Shown: in pieces, positions 7,692 to 14,400 of the stretch
Layout: each line of letters begins with the position of its first letter
Position numbering within the stretch: the first letter of the stretch is position 1
Assembly: GCA_002317135.1 (NCBI GenBank)
Contig: DCIX01000034.1
Coordinates: 1-16,575, forward strand
Source of the DNA: Bacteroidales bacterium UBA1715
GTDB taxonomy: Bacteria > Bacteroidota > Bacteroidia > Bacteroidales > UBA1715
Direction: 5' to 3'
DNA length: 16,575 bases
The notes under the pieces: generated by a model
The model's input: only the letters and a program-made list of their open reading frames with translations
What the model was told of the DNA's origin: nothing
Databases searched by the model: none
Translations under genes and position numbers: made by a program

Positions 7692-8360
7692 ATGAAGAAG
7701 TTCAAATTCAATATACAAGGAAATCCATACGAAATCGCCATTAATAAAATGCAGGATGGCGTGGTTGAAATGGATGTAAATGGAAAGAATTTCACGGTGG
7801 AAATTGAGCGTGAAAGAACAGTTGTAACTCCACCTGTGCAAACAGAAAAACCAAAACTTGTTGAACAAAAAGCTGCACCTGTTGCAAAACCACAACCAGT
7901 TGCTTCTGGCGACCAACCTATCAGCATAATGAAAGTGTATGTTGCAAGTGGTCAAGTTGTGAAAAAAGGTGCGAAATTATTCACTATGGAATCTGGTGGA
8001 AAGGAATGTACAATCACTGCCGATAAAGACGGTGAAATTCATAGAATAGATGTGAATATTGCTAACAATCTACTTGTTGAAGGTGATATTGTTGATTTGC
8101 AAAATGCTGGTGCTACAAGTGCTTCGGCAAAAGCAAACGTAAATACCGATAAGGCTGTACCTGCACCACTTCCAGGAACTATTGTTAAGGTAATGCTTCC
8201 AGAAGGTAGTGCTGTTAAGGCAGGCGATGTTGTGTTGACAATGGACTCAATGAAAATGGTCAACAATGTTTGTGCAGACAAAGACGGAAAAGTAGTTGCA
8301 ATGCTTGTTAATGACGGTGATGCAGTACTTGAAGGTGATCCTTTGTTTGTAATCGAATAA
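7692..8360 (+). CDS. Biotin carboxyl carrier protein with tandem biotinyl domains, the first degenerate
   Basis: Carrier protein whose biotinyl-lysine shuttles CO2 for the upstream carboxyltransferase. Residues 1-40 are the short beta-rich N-terminal part seen in Bacteroidetes carriers. A Pro/Ala/Lys-rich linker (46-70) follows. Residues about 74-137 are a biotinyl/lipoyl-like domain in which the biotin site reads TMESGGK (98-104), so no MKM. A second linker (138-155) leads to a canonical domain (156-222) with PLPG, MDSMKM and acceptor Lys188. Both domains share TM-acid-S before the site and ADKDG after it, so they look like a duplication. Family members I know are about 140-170 residues with one domain; this one is 222. 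The acceptor motif is SMKM instead of the common AMKM. Confidence 0.88.
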   Translation: MKKFKFNIQGNPYEIAINKMQDGVVEMDVNGKNFTVEIERERTVVTPPVQTEKPKLVEQKAAPVAKPQPVASGDQPISIMKVYVASGQVVKKGAKLFTMESGGKECTITADKDGEIHRIDVNIANNLLVEGDIVDLQNAGATSASAKANVNTDKAVPAPLPGTIVKVMLPEGSAVKAGDVVLTMDSMKMVNNVCADKDGKVVAMLVNDGDAVLEGDPLFVIE

Positions 8361-8362
8361 TT

Positions 8363-8376
8363 TCGCTTTTCAGCGA
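8363..8376 (+). other. Small intercistronic hairpin
   Basis: TCGCT, loop TTTC, AGCGA in the 21-base gap between the carrier and flavoprotein genes. It is too short and lacks a T-tract, so it is not a convincing terminator. It ends five bases before the next ATG and could modulate translation or mRNA processing. Confidence 0.25.
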
Positions 8377-8381
8377 GCACG

Positions 8382-9845
8382 ATGAAACAGAAATATGATG
8401 CTATTGTAATTGGAGCAGGACTTTCTGGACTATCGTGTGCATATTGCTTAGCAAAAGAAGGATACTCCGTATGTGTTCTTGAAAAAGAACATATTCTTGG
8501 AGGAGCTTTTCAATCATTTACCCGTGGCGGACTTCGGTTCGACACGGGTTTTCATTTTGTTGGCGGTGTCGGTGAAGGCCAAATGATGAATCCACTTATT
8601 ACATATTTTGGTCTGGAAAATCTTCCGTGGAAACGTCTTGATTTAAACTGCTTTGCTGATGTTTATATACGAGGTAAGAAATTCCATTTCCGCTCAGGGT
8701 ATGATGCGTTTCAAGAAGACTTAATACAACAGTTTCCCGATGAAGAACAAGGCATACGAGAATTTATGGATGTGATGCGTTATATAAACGCCCATTTGTA
8801 TGAATCGACCGATCCACAATGGAATCTCTTTGACGAACAATATTTCTCTGTCTCTGCTTATGAGTTTTTGCAAACACATATTCATTCTGACTTATTGCGA
8901 GATGTGTTGTGTGGTGGTTCTATTACTACTGAACTCACCGAGGATTTACCGTTGTATTCGTTTGTGCAGTCTTTAAATTCATTTGTTCAAGGTGCTTATA
9001 AATTGCAAGGTGGCGGACAGACTTTGATAGATAAATTGGCAGAGAACATGCACAATCTCGGTGGAGAAATTTATTCTCATGTTGAGGTTCAGTCTTTTGT
9101 ACTCAATGCCGATGGTAAGGCAACGGGAGTGCTTTGCAATGGAGTAGAATATAACGCCGATATGTTTATTTCTACCATTCATCCGTCGCTTACAATTCCT
9201 ATGATTCCAGAAACAGCTTCTGTCCGTTCTATTTATAGACGGAGAATGGAAAATTTGCAGAATACGATGGGAATGTTCACGGTTCAATTACAGATACGAG
9301 AGAATACAATTCCGTATGTAAATCGTGCCGTTTGCGTGTATAACTCAGAAGATTTGTGGCATAGCGATTTTGGCAAAAATTCGTCAGTACAGACAATGCT
9401 GATACATTATTCTGCTCCATTGGATGGAAATGGCTATGTTCGTACTATTGATTTGTTGACACCAATGTCTTGGGATTCTGTAAGTGAATGGTCTGATAGT
9501 ACCATTGGAAAGCGTCCAGAAGCATATAAGCTGTTTAAGGAACAAAAGGCAAAAGAATGCATTGCATTGGCAAAACAATATGTTCCACAATTAGAGGAAA
9601 ATGTTGAAAAAGTTTGGATAAGTACGCCGTTGACTTATCGTGATTATACAGGGACCGTACAAGGTTCTGCATACGGAGTACGGAAGTCAAGTAAGTCATT
9701 AATTACAACGATACTTTCGCCTGCCACGCCAATTAAAAATATCTTCCTTTCTGGACAAAATATGACTCTACATGGAATGTTAGGCGTATTGATTACGACC
9801 ATTCGTGTTTGTGGTCAAATAAAAGGAGAGAGAATTAAACTATAA
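8382..9845 (+). CDS. FAD-dependent oxidoreductase, phytoene desaturase / retinol saturase-like
   Basis: Flavoprotein of the CrtI/retinol 13,14-reductase superfamily, acting on polyene or other hydrophobic substrates. The FAD-binding Rossmann motif GAGLSG is at 11-16, with Glu34 at the end of the second strand and the conserved GGAFQSF (40-46) and FDTGFHFVGG (53-62) stretches. The C-terminus carries NIFLSGQNMTLHGMLGVL, the second FAD-contacting segment of this family. At 487 residues it is full length. It lies 21 bases after the carrier gene and ahead of a strong terminator, so it is the last gene of that operon. No carotenoid, flexirubin or aryl-polyene synthesis gene is nearby. The substrate is unknown and the link to the carboxylase may be only positional. 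Confidence 0.8.
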   Translation: MKQKYDAIVIGAGLSGLSCAYCLAKEGYSVCVLEKEHILGGAFQSFTRGGLRFDTGFHFVGGVGEGQMMNPLITYFGLENLPWKRLDLNCFADVYIRGKKFHFRSGYDAFQEDLIQQFPDEEQGIREFMDVMRYINAHLYESTDPQWNLFDEQYFSVSAYEFLQTHIHSDLLRDVLCGGSITTELTEDLPLYSFVQSLNSFVQGAYKLQGGGQTLIDKLAENMHNLGGEIYSHVEVQSFVLNADGKATGVLCNGVEYNADMFISTIHPSLTIPMIPETASVRSIYRRRMENLQNTMGMFTVQLQIRENTIPYVNRAVCVYNSEDLWHSDFGKNSSVQTMLIHYSAPLDGNGYVRTIDLLTPMSWDSVSEWSDSTIGKRPEAYKLFKEQKAKECIALAKQYVPQLEENVEKVWISTPLTYRDYTGTVQGSAYGVRKSSKSLITTILSPATPIKNIFLSGQNMTLHGMLGVLITTIRVCGQIKGERIKL

Positions 9846-9878
9846 AAAAAGCCGATTGGGATTTCCAACCGGCTTTTT
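9844..9878. terminator. Bidirectional intrinsic terminator
   Basis: A7, stem GCCGATTGG (9851-9859), loop GATTT, stem CCAACCGGC (9865-9873), T5. One mismatch in nine base pairs. The A-tract on one side and T-tract on the other let it end both the plus-strand oxidoreductase operon and the minus-strand yebC-purU operon, whose last stop is at 9898. Confidence 0.93.
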
Positions 9879-9897
9879 CGTTATACAAATTTTTTGT

Positions 9898-10767
9898 TTA
9901 TTCAAAAACGATAGTCTTATTATTGTAAACCAAGGTTTTATGTTGAATGTGTGACCAAATTGCTTTTGATAACACAATCTTTTCCAAATCCAAACCTTTA
10001 CGTTTCATATTTTCCACTGTGTCTTTGTGTGAAACTTCTGTAACACCTTGCGCAATGATTGGTCCTGCGTCAAGTTCAGGAGTAACATAGTGGCTTGTTG
10101 CACCAATCAATTTCACACCGCGGGCGTATGCCGATTCGTATGGTTTTGCACCAGGGAATGCAGGCAAGAAAGAGTGGTGAATATTGATAATTCTGTTTGT
10201 ATAATCTTTTATGAATGAATCAGATACAACTTGCATGTAGCGAGCAAGAATAACCAAGTCAATATTGTTTTCTTGCAATAACTTCTTAATTTTTGCTTCT
10301 TGTTCCAATTTGTTTTCAGGAGTGATTGGCAAGCAGTAATATGGAATATTGAATTCTTCCGCAATATGACGAAGTTTTTCGTGGTTGCTAATAATTAGTG
10401 GAACCTCAATGTCCCATTCACCAGAGCGAGCACGAGAAAGAATATCGTAGATACAGTGTGAAAGATTCGATACGAAGATTGCCAAGCGTTGTTTTGTACT
10501 TGAAAAATGAATTTCGAAAGTCATATTTGCTGGTTTCGCAACCAATGTGTCGAAGTAGTCTCCGATTTTTTCGGTTGGAATATTGAATCCTTCAAGATCC
10601 CATTGCACACGCATGAAGAATTCTGATTCTTCGTGGTCAACGTGTTGGTCTAAGTAAAGGATATTACCGTTATTGTTCAAAATAAAGTTTGTGACAGCAA
10701 CCACAATACCTTTTTGGTCTTTGCAGTGTACAAGAATTGTTGCTGTTTGTTGGTTTTTCTTTTCCAT
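9898..10767 (-). CDS. purU: Formyltetrahydrofolate deformylase
   Basis: Hydrolyses 10-formyl-tetrahydrofolate to formate and tetrahydrofolate, balancing the one-carbon pool and supplying formate. From the ATG at 10767 it is 289 residues, the normal length. Residues 1-85 are an ACT domain, which in this family senses methionine or glycine. Residues about 92-289 are the formyltransferase-fold hydrolase, with the GART-like active site NIHHSFLPAFPGAKPY (N195, H197) and TSHYVTPELDAGPIIAQ (D233). The frame extends upstream to 10821 but would overlap yebC by 50 bases. The chosen start follows the yebC TAA with one intervening base (TAATATG), which implies translational coupling. Confidence 0.94.
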   Translation of the reverse strand: MEKKNQQTATILVHCKDQKGIVVAVTNFILNNNGNILYLDQHVDHEESEFFMRVQWDLEGFNIPTEKIGDYFDTLVAKPANMTFEIHFSSTKQRLAIFVSNLSHCIYDILSRARSGEWDIEVPLIISNHEKLRHIAEEFNIPYYCLPITPENKLEQEAKIKKLLQENNIDLVILARYMQVVSDSFIKDYTNRIINIHHSFLPAFPGAKPYESAYARGVKLIGATSHYVTPELDAGPIIAQGVTEVSHKDTVENMKRKGLDLEKIVLSKAIWSHIQHKTLVYNNKTIVFE

Positions 10768-10768
10768 A

Positions 10769-11518
10769 TTATAGGGCATTAGCCAATTCGTCAGTAATTT
10801 CAAGGTTATGGTAAACGGCACTCACGTCGTCGATTTCTTCCAATGCTTCAACAAAGTTCAACACTTTTTGAGCCTCTTCTAAAGGAAGTTCCTTCATGTT
10901 GTTTGGAATTTGTTTCAATTCTGCACTGTCGATTTCTACTTGCAATTCTTCGAGTTTCTTTTGAATCTCACCGAAAGAATCGTAAGGACAGTATAGAGTT
11001 ACGATTTCTTCATCATCAGCATCAAGTTCGTCCAAACCTGCGTCAATCAATGCGAATTCAAATTCGTCCATTGGCATTGTAATTGCTGATTTTTTGATTT
11101 CGAATACACCTTTTCTGTCAAAAATGAATGCAAGCGAACCATTGTTACCCAAGTTGTTATTGTATTTCTTGAAACAAGTGCGTACTGCAGTGTATGAACG
11201 GTTGTTGTTATCGCTCAAACATTCAACAAAAACAGCAACACCACCATTTGCATAGCCTTCGTATGTAAGTAGTTCAAAGTCAGACTTGTCTTGTTTTCCT
11301 TTATTGATTGCACGTTCAATTACATCTTTTGGCATATTTTGGCTTTTCGCATTTTGAATACACAAACGCAAGCGTGGATTCATATCTGGGTCACTACATT
11401 GACCTTCTTTAACTGCGATAGTGATTTCCTTTGAAATACGAGAGAAAATTTTACTTCTTTTTGAGTCGTTTGCTCCTTTATCTCTCTTAATTTTAGCCCA
11501 TTTACTATGTCCTGACAT
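10769..11518 (-). CDS. yebC: YebC/PmpR (TACO1) family protein
   Basis: Widely conserved cytoplasmic protein, long annotated as a transcriptional regulator; work on YebC/TACO1 relatives supports a role in translation, helping ribosomes through proline-rich stretches. The N-terminus MSGHSKWAKIKRDKGANDSKRSKIF is diagnostic, followed by PRLRLCIQNAKSQNMPKDVIERAINKG and YEGYANGGVAVFVECLSDNNNR. At 249 residues with an acidic C-terminal domain it is complete. It is first in a two-gene operon with purU. A TACTTTTG box 23 bases upstream marks its promoter, divergent from the phosphodiesterase gene. Identity is secure; the precise molecular role in this organism is not shown by sequence. Confidence 0.94.
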   Translation of the reverse strand: MSGHSKWAKIKRDKGANDSKRSKIFSRISKEITIAVKEGQCSDPDMNPRLRLCIQNAKSQNMPKDVIERAINKGKQDKSDFELLTYEGYANGGVAVFVECLSDNNNRSYTAVRTCFKKYNNNLGNNGSLAFIFDRKGVFEIKKSAITMPMDEFEFALIDAGLDELDADDEEIVTLYCPYDSFGEIQKKLEELQVEIDSAELKQIPNNMKELPLEEAQKVLNFVEALEEIDDVSAVYHNLEITDELANAL

Positions 11519-11541
11519 AACTGATTTCTTTTAAGTTTAAG

Positions 11542-11549
11542 CAAAAGTA
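11542..11549 (-). promoter_or_regulatory. Promoter -7 box for yebC-purU
   Basis: TACTTTTG on the minus strand, an exact TAnnTTTG match 23 bases upstream of the yebC ATG. Upstream there is only a TTC, 18 bases away, in place of the TTG element. Confidence 0.6.
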
Positions 11550-11573
11550 CATTATTTTTTCTAAAGTGAAAAT

Positions 11574-11608
11574 TTTGAAGTGCTTTGAAATCCCTTTTTA
11601 TATATTTG
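11574..11608 (+). promoter_or_regulatory. Promoter for the phosphodiesterase-acetyltransferase pair
   Basis: TATATTTG at 11601-11608 matches the -7 box, 21 bases before the ATG at 11630. A TTTG at 11574-11577 gives a 23-base spacer, at the long end of the accepted range. The element lies back to back with the yebC promoter in a 111-bp divergent gap. Confidence 0.55.
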
Positions 11609-11629
11609 TAAGGTGCAATTAAGACAGAT

Positions 11630-12124
11630 ATGAAGAAAATTCTCCTCCTTTCGGACACGCATAATTATATGGACGATGCGATTATGAAACATATTCGTGA
11701 GGCCGATGAGGTGTGGCATTCGGGTGACATTGGTTCGTTGGATTTACTGGAGCAAATTCGGAGAGTAAAACCTGTGCGTGCAGTTTTCGGTAATATTGAT
11801 GGTCAGGATTTACGGGTGCAGATTCCGAAAGTATTGACTTTTGAATGTGAAGGATTAAAGGTTTTGATGACGCATATTGGTGGGTATCCGGGGAAATACG
11901 ATGCTTCGGTATATGCAAAAATTTTGGAATATAAACCAACATTGTTTATTAGTGGTCATTCACATATTTTGAAAGTTATGAATGACAAAAAGTTGAGCTT
12001 GTTGCATTTGAATCCTGGAGCAATTGGGAAATATGGATTTCACCAAAAAAGAACGATGCTTCGGTTCGACATTGATAATGGTATTCCCAAGAATTTGGCG
12101 GTAATAGAATTTGATAGATGGTAG
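11630..12124 (+). CDS. YfcE/MJ0936-type metallophosphoesterase
   Basis: Calcineurin-like phosphodiesterase of the small YfcE group, using two metal ions to hydrolyse phosphodiesters; the physiological substrate is generally unknown. All metal-ligand motifs are visible in order: SDTH (D9, H11), SGDIGS (D33), FGNID (N55), THIGG (H82) and SGHSH (H110, H112). The 164-residue length is right for this family, with no extra domain. Its last seven bases overlap the start of the acetyltransferase gene, so the two are co-transcribed and translationally coupled. The window does not indicate a pathway. Confidence 0.9.
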   Translation: MKKILLLSDTHNYMDDAIMKHIREADEVWHSGDIGSLDLLEQIRRVKPVRAVFGNIDGQDLRVQIPKVLTFECEGLKVLMTHIGGYPGKYDASVYAKILEYKPTLFISGHSHILKVMNDKKLSLLHLNPGAIGKYGFHQKRTMLRFDIDNGIPKNLAVIEFDRW

Positions 12125-12606
12125 AAAAACATTCTAACATATTGTTAATTAAAGAATTTCATACTCCTTTTGATGACTTGCTTCGAGTTTTTTCGAATCG
12201 CTCATTATTACATTACACGGATTTGAATTTTTGTAATTCATTTCCTAATGAATATGTTGAATCTTGGATTTCTGATGCAGATAGGATTTCGTTTGCAGGT
12301 TTTACCAATACACAATTTGTTGGTTTTGTTTCCGCACATCTTGTACGAAAACACCTTACAGCATCAATAACAATAGTAGTTTTAGAGGAATTTCAGCATA
12401 CTGGTTATGCGAAACAGTTACTTACGTATATTGTGGCATATTTGCAGAAACAAGGAATTGCCCGTATTGAAGCACAAATTTGTACTGAAAATACCATATC
12501 TGTTGCGTTATTTGAAGGCCTTGGCTTTGAATGTGAAGGCATTTTACATAAGAATTTCTTAATCGACGGAGAATTACGAGATTCGTATATGTATGCGTTG
12601 TACTAA
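12118..12606 (+). CDS. GNAT-family N-acetyltransferase
   Basis: Acetyl-CoA-dependent acetyltransferase of the GNAT superfamily. The acetyl-CoA loop is QHTGYA (93-98) after the beta-4 strand ITIVVLEEF, and the following NTISVALFEGLGFECEG (125-141) is the usual motif B region. The C-terminal HKNFLIDGELRDSYMYAL resembles the RimJ/RimL/SpeG branch, which acetylates protein N-termini or small amines. At 162 residues it has only the single domain. It overlaps the phosphodiesterase gene by seven bases and shares its stop tetranucleotide CTAA with the convergent kinase gene. The acceptor substrate cannot be read from the sequence. Confidence 0.85.
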   Translation: MVEKHSNILLIKEFHTPFDDLLRVFSNRSLLHYTDLNFCNSFPNEYVESWISDADRISFAGFTNTQFVGFVSAHLVRKHLTASITIVVLEEFQHTGYAKQLLTYIVAYLQKQGIARIEAQICTENTISVALFEGLGFECEGILHKNFLIDGELRDSYMYALY

Positions 12607-13172
12607 AACTGGCTGACAAACTTATAGAAGTACTCTTTGTTCTCTATGGAGAATTGGTTTTTGATACCAAGTGCAATAGAGATAAATTTGTTCTCTGAAT
12701 TATATACTAGAAACCATTTGTCTGCAGAATTTTTGTAGTTGTTCCAAAAATTCTCTTTGCTTCGATAGTAGCGGCGAATCACATCTTTGTCGGGAACAAA
12801 GTGACCACCTTTCAATACACGTTCTTTGATTCGTTCAATGCAAACTTCTGGAGAATAGAGGAATACATACACAAGTGTAACTTCGTATCCTTCTTTGTGA
12901 AATTCGTCCATCATTTTGGTGAGATACGTTCCCGATAGAGTGCTTTCAACAAGAATACTTTCACCGCGTTCTTTATATTCCTTTAGTTTTTTAAAGAAAA
13001 CCCTGCCGGCGCTCACGCTTGCTTTGCTCATATCGTCAGGGTTTATTGTCTTTGCAATTTCGTCGGCATTAAGGCAAGCCATAGGGTGCATGGCAACATA
13101 CCCTTGAGTGAATGTTGTCTTTCCCGAGCCATTTGGACCACCAATAATAACCAACTCTTTTGTTTCGGACAT
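12603..13172 (-). CDS. Zeta-toxin-like P-loop kinase (COG4185 type)
   Basis: Small P-loop kinase related to zeta toxins, some of which phosphorylate UDP-N-acetylglucosamine. Walker A is GPNGSGKTT (12-20). NADEI (35-39) and VESTLSG (75-81) match the catalytic Asp and lid-strand positions of zeta-like enzymes, and GGHFVPDKDVIRRYYRS (122-138) is the arginine-rich nucleotide-binding stretch. At 189 residues it is one domain. No epsilon-type or other antitoxin gene lies on either side: upstream are 135 bp with a promoter and a repeat, downstream the convergent acetyltransferase. It is more likely a solitary member of the group than half of a classic toxin-antitoxin pair. The substrate is unknown. 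Confidence 0.8.
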   Translation of the reverse strand: MSETKELVIIGGPNGSGKTTFTQGYVAMHPMACLNADEIAKTINPDDMSKASVSAGRVFFKKLKEYKERGESILVESTLSGTYLTKMMDEFHKEGYEVTLVYVFLYSPEVCIERIKERVLKGGHFVPDKDVIRRYYRSKENFWNNYKNSADKWFLVYNSENKFISIALGIKNQFSIENKEYFYKFVSQF

Positions 13173-13196
13173 AAACTTGTAAGATGTTTTACTCTA

Positions 13197-13227
13197 CAAA
13201 TATAATGATTTTGTGGAATAATATCAA
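13197..13227 (-). promoter_or_regulatory. Promoter for the zeta-like kinase
   Basis: TTG (minus strand, 13227-13225), 20-base spacer, TATATTTG (13204-13197). Both elements match the Bacteroidetes consensus. The -7 box lies 24 bases upstream of the ATG at 13172. Confidence 0.65.
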
Positions 13228-13244
13228 TTGTTTATTGATGTTTT

Positions 13245-13306
13245 GTAGAATAGATGCGATTGTTTTGGGTTGCAGTTGTAGAAACGCGATTAACGCGTCT
13301 CTACAG
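13245..13306. repeat. Composite REP-like palindrome, copy 2
   Basis: Half-site GTAGAATAGATGCGAT (13245-13260), a G/T-rich spacer containing TTTTGGG, then a palindrome with arms TGTAGAAACGCG (13277-13288) and CGCGTCTCTACA (13294-13305) around ATTAA. One mismatch in twelve pairs. Orientation and order are the same as copy 1 at 5746-5802. It ends two bases from the stop codon of the sigma factor gene; lacking a T-tract on that strand it is not a standard terminator. Confidence 0.7.
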
Positions 13307-13307
13307 T

Positions 13308-14039
13308 TTATGCAGCTAAAGAAGAACCTGCCCCCATCATTCTTGCCATTTTTTCGATACCGCTATTACGGATTTGGCGTACGCGTTCTTTGCTAAGTCC
13401 ATAGATGTCGCCAATTTCTTCAAGGCTGACAGTATCTTTACCCATGTCTTCCATGCCAAAATACATTTTGATAACGTCACGTTCTTTTTTGGTTAGTTTG
13501 CCGATACAGGTTTGAAGATATGGTAAATCAAGACCTTGAAACATTTTTTCTGTCAACTCGTTAGCATATTCCGAAGGAGTTGTTTCGTGGTCGTTCACTG
13601 TATCATCTTCGGAATCAGCAAGACCGAAGTTGCGGTCAAGACTACGCATAGCGAAGTAATAATTACCTTCATCATCTTTGTAACCGTTATATTTTTTTTG
13701 GTCATCGATTGCTGCCTGCAATTTGTTGAAAATCCAAATATTTGCGTAGGTAATGAATCGTGTCCCCTTTTCTGGTTTGAATCGTTCTAAGGCTTCCATT
13801 ACACCTTCGTTTGCTGCACTGACTAATTCTTCGTCGTCAACTATGCCGCCAAACCTTTTTTGTGCTTCCTCGTAAGCGTATCTAAGCACAGACATTGCAA
13901 GGCGATCTCGTGTTTTTCTATCTCCGGCAAGAAATGCTTCGTGAAGTTTTGCTTCATCTTCAGGTGTTAAGATATCACATCTTTTTAGTTCGTTTTGATA
14001 TTGTTTCATGATTGGTTTTGTGGCAAAAATTTTTTTCAT
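13308..14039 (-). CDS. Sigma-70-family RNA polymerase sigma factor, apparently lacking domain sigma-3
   Basis: Directs RNA polymerase to promoters. Region 1.2/2 runs from about 12 to 113, including the core-binding stretch DEELVSAANEGVMEALERF (69-87) and the region 2.3-2.4 segment GTRFITYANIWIFNKL (92-107), where primary sigmas usually have a WW(I/F)RQ sequence. Region 4 is at about 181-235, with TKKERDVIKMYFGM and the helix-turn-helix SLEEIGDIYGLSKERVRQI (205-223). Between them are only about 65 acidic residues (115-180). MRSLDRNF resembles the start of region 3.2, so the helical sigma-3 domain seems missing. At 243 residues it is shorter than the roughly 287-residue primary sigma of Bacteroidetes. 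It is probably an alternative factor. The ATG at 14039 is chosen; Met11 is an alternative. The promoter lies about 190 bases upstream. Confidence 0.85.
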   Translation of the reverse strand: MKKIFATKPIMKQYQNELKRCDILTPEDEAKLHEAFLAGDRKTRDRLAMSVLRYAYEEAQKRFGGIVDDEELVSAANEGVMEALERFKPEKGTRFITYANIWIFNKLQAAIDDQKKYNGYKDDEGNYYFAMRSLDRNFGLADSEDDTVNDHETTPSEYANELTEKMFQGLDLPYLQTCIGKLTKKERDVIKMYFGMEDMGKDTVSLEEIGDIYGLSKERVRQIRNSGIEKMARMMGAGSSLAA

Positions 14040-14108
14040 AGGCGTACAGAATTTAAGTTAATAATTGAATTGATTGATTGTAACTTGTTTAAGTTTCTTG
14101 TTTGTGTT

Positions 14109-14137
14109 TTGGCTACTGTATTTTCTCCGTATATTTG
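14109..14137 (+). promoter_or_regulatory. Opposing promoter inside the sigma gene leader, flanked by a dyad
   Basis: TTG at 14109-14111, 18-base spacer, TATATTTG at 14130-14137. A perfect 8-bp inverted repeat, ATTTTCTC (14120-14127) and GAGAAAAT (14143-14150), brackets the -7 box and could be an operator. Downstream is only an 11-codon frame (14151-14186). A transcript would be antisense to the sigma factor leader. Confidence 0.4.
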
Positions 14138-14234
14138 GGGAAGAGAAAATATGGTTCTTTTCGTATATGAAAGCAAAATTAGATAGTTTCTAGTATGTCA
14201 ATGAACACCCGTTTCCGAAAAAGACGAAAACATA

Positions 14235-14265
14235 CAAATATACGAAGGGTATATCCGCTTGTCAA
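14235..14265 (-). promoter_or_regulatory. Promoter for the sigma factor gene
   Basis: Minus strand TTG (14265-14263), 20-base spacer, TATATTTG (14242-14235), one of the best matches in the window. Initiation near 14230 gives a 5' leader of about 190 bases, unusual next to the 0-30-base leaders of the neighbours. No -7 box is found closer to the ATG. Confidence 0.65.
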
Positions 14266-14362
14266 GAAAAGATTTTTAGGTCTTTTGCAATAACCTGATA
14301 GTTAGTAATATAATTTTTATTTTGAAATTATTTGTGGTGGGGAACTTATTGTAGTCCCTCTA

Positions 14363-14400
14363 TAAAATAGAAAAAGTTCAACGCGTTTGCATTGAACTTT
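14363..14400 (-). terminator. Intrinsic terminator of tRNA-Ser
   Basis: On the minus strand, stem AAAGTTCAA (14400-14392), ten-base loop, stem TTGAACTTT (14381-14373), then a T-rich run ending in CTATTTT. It begins nine bases after the tRNA 3' end. Confidence 0.8.

Noticed and set aside
10768..10821. Extended purU N-terminus
   Set aside because: It would overlap yebC by 50 bases; the ATG at 10767 fits the coupled TAATATG junction and the start of the ACT domain.
13277..13305. Palindrome as the intrinsic terminator of the sigma gene
   Set aside because: No T-tract follows on the minus strand and the same sequence occurs at 5771-5800 upstream of a gene, so a dispersed repeat is the better explanation.
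12603..13307. Zeta/epsilon toxin-antitoxin module
   Set aside because: Only the kinase is present; the 135-bp upstream gap holds a promoter and a repeat, not an antitoxin gene.
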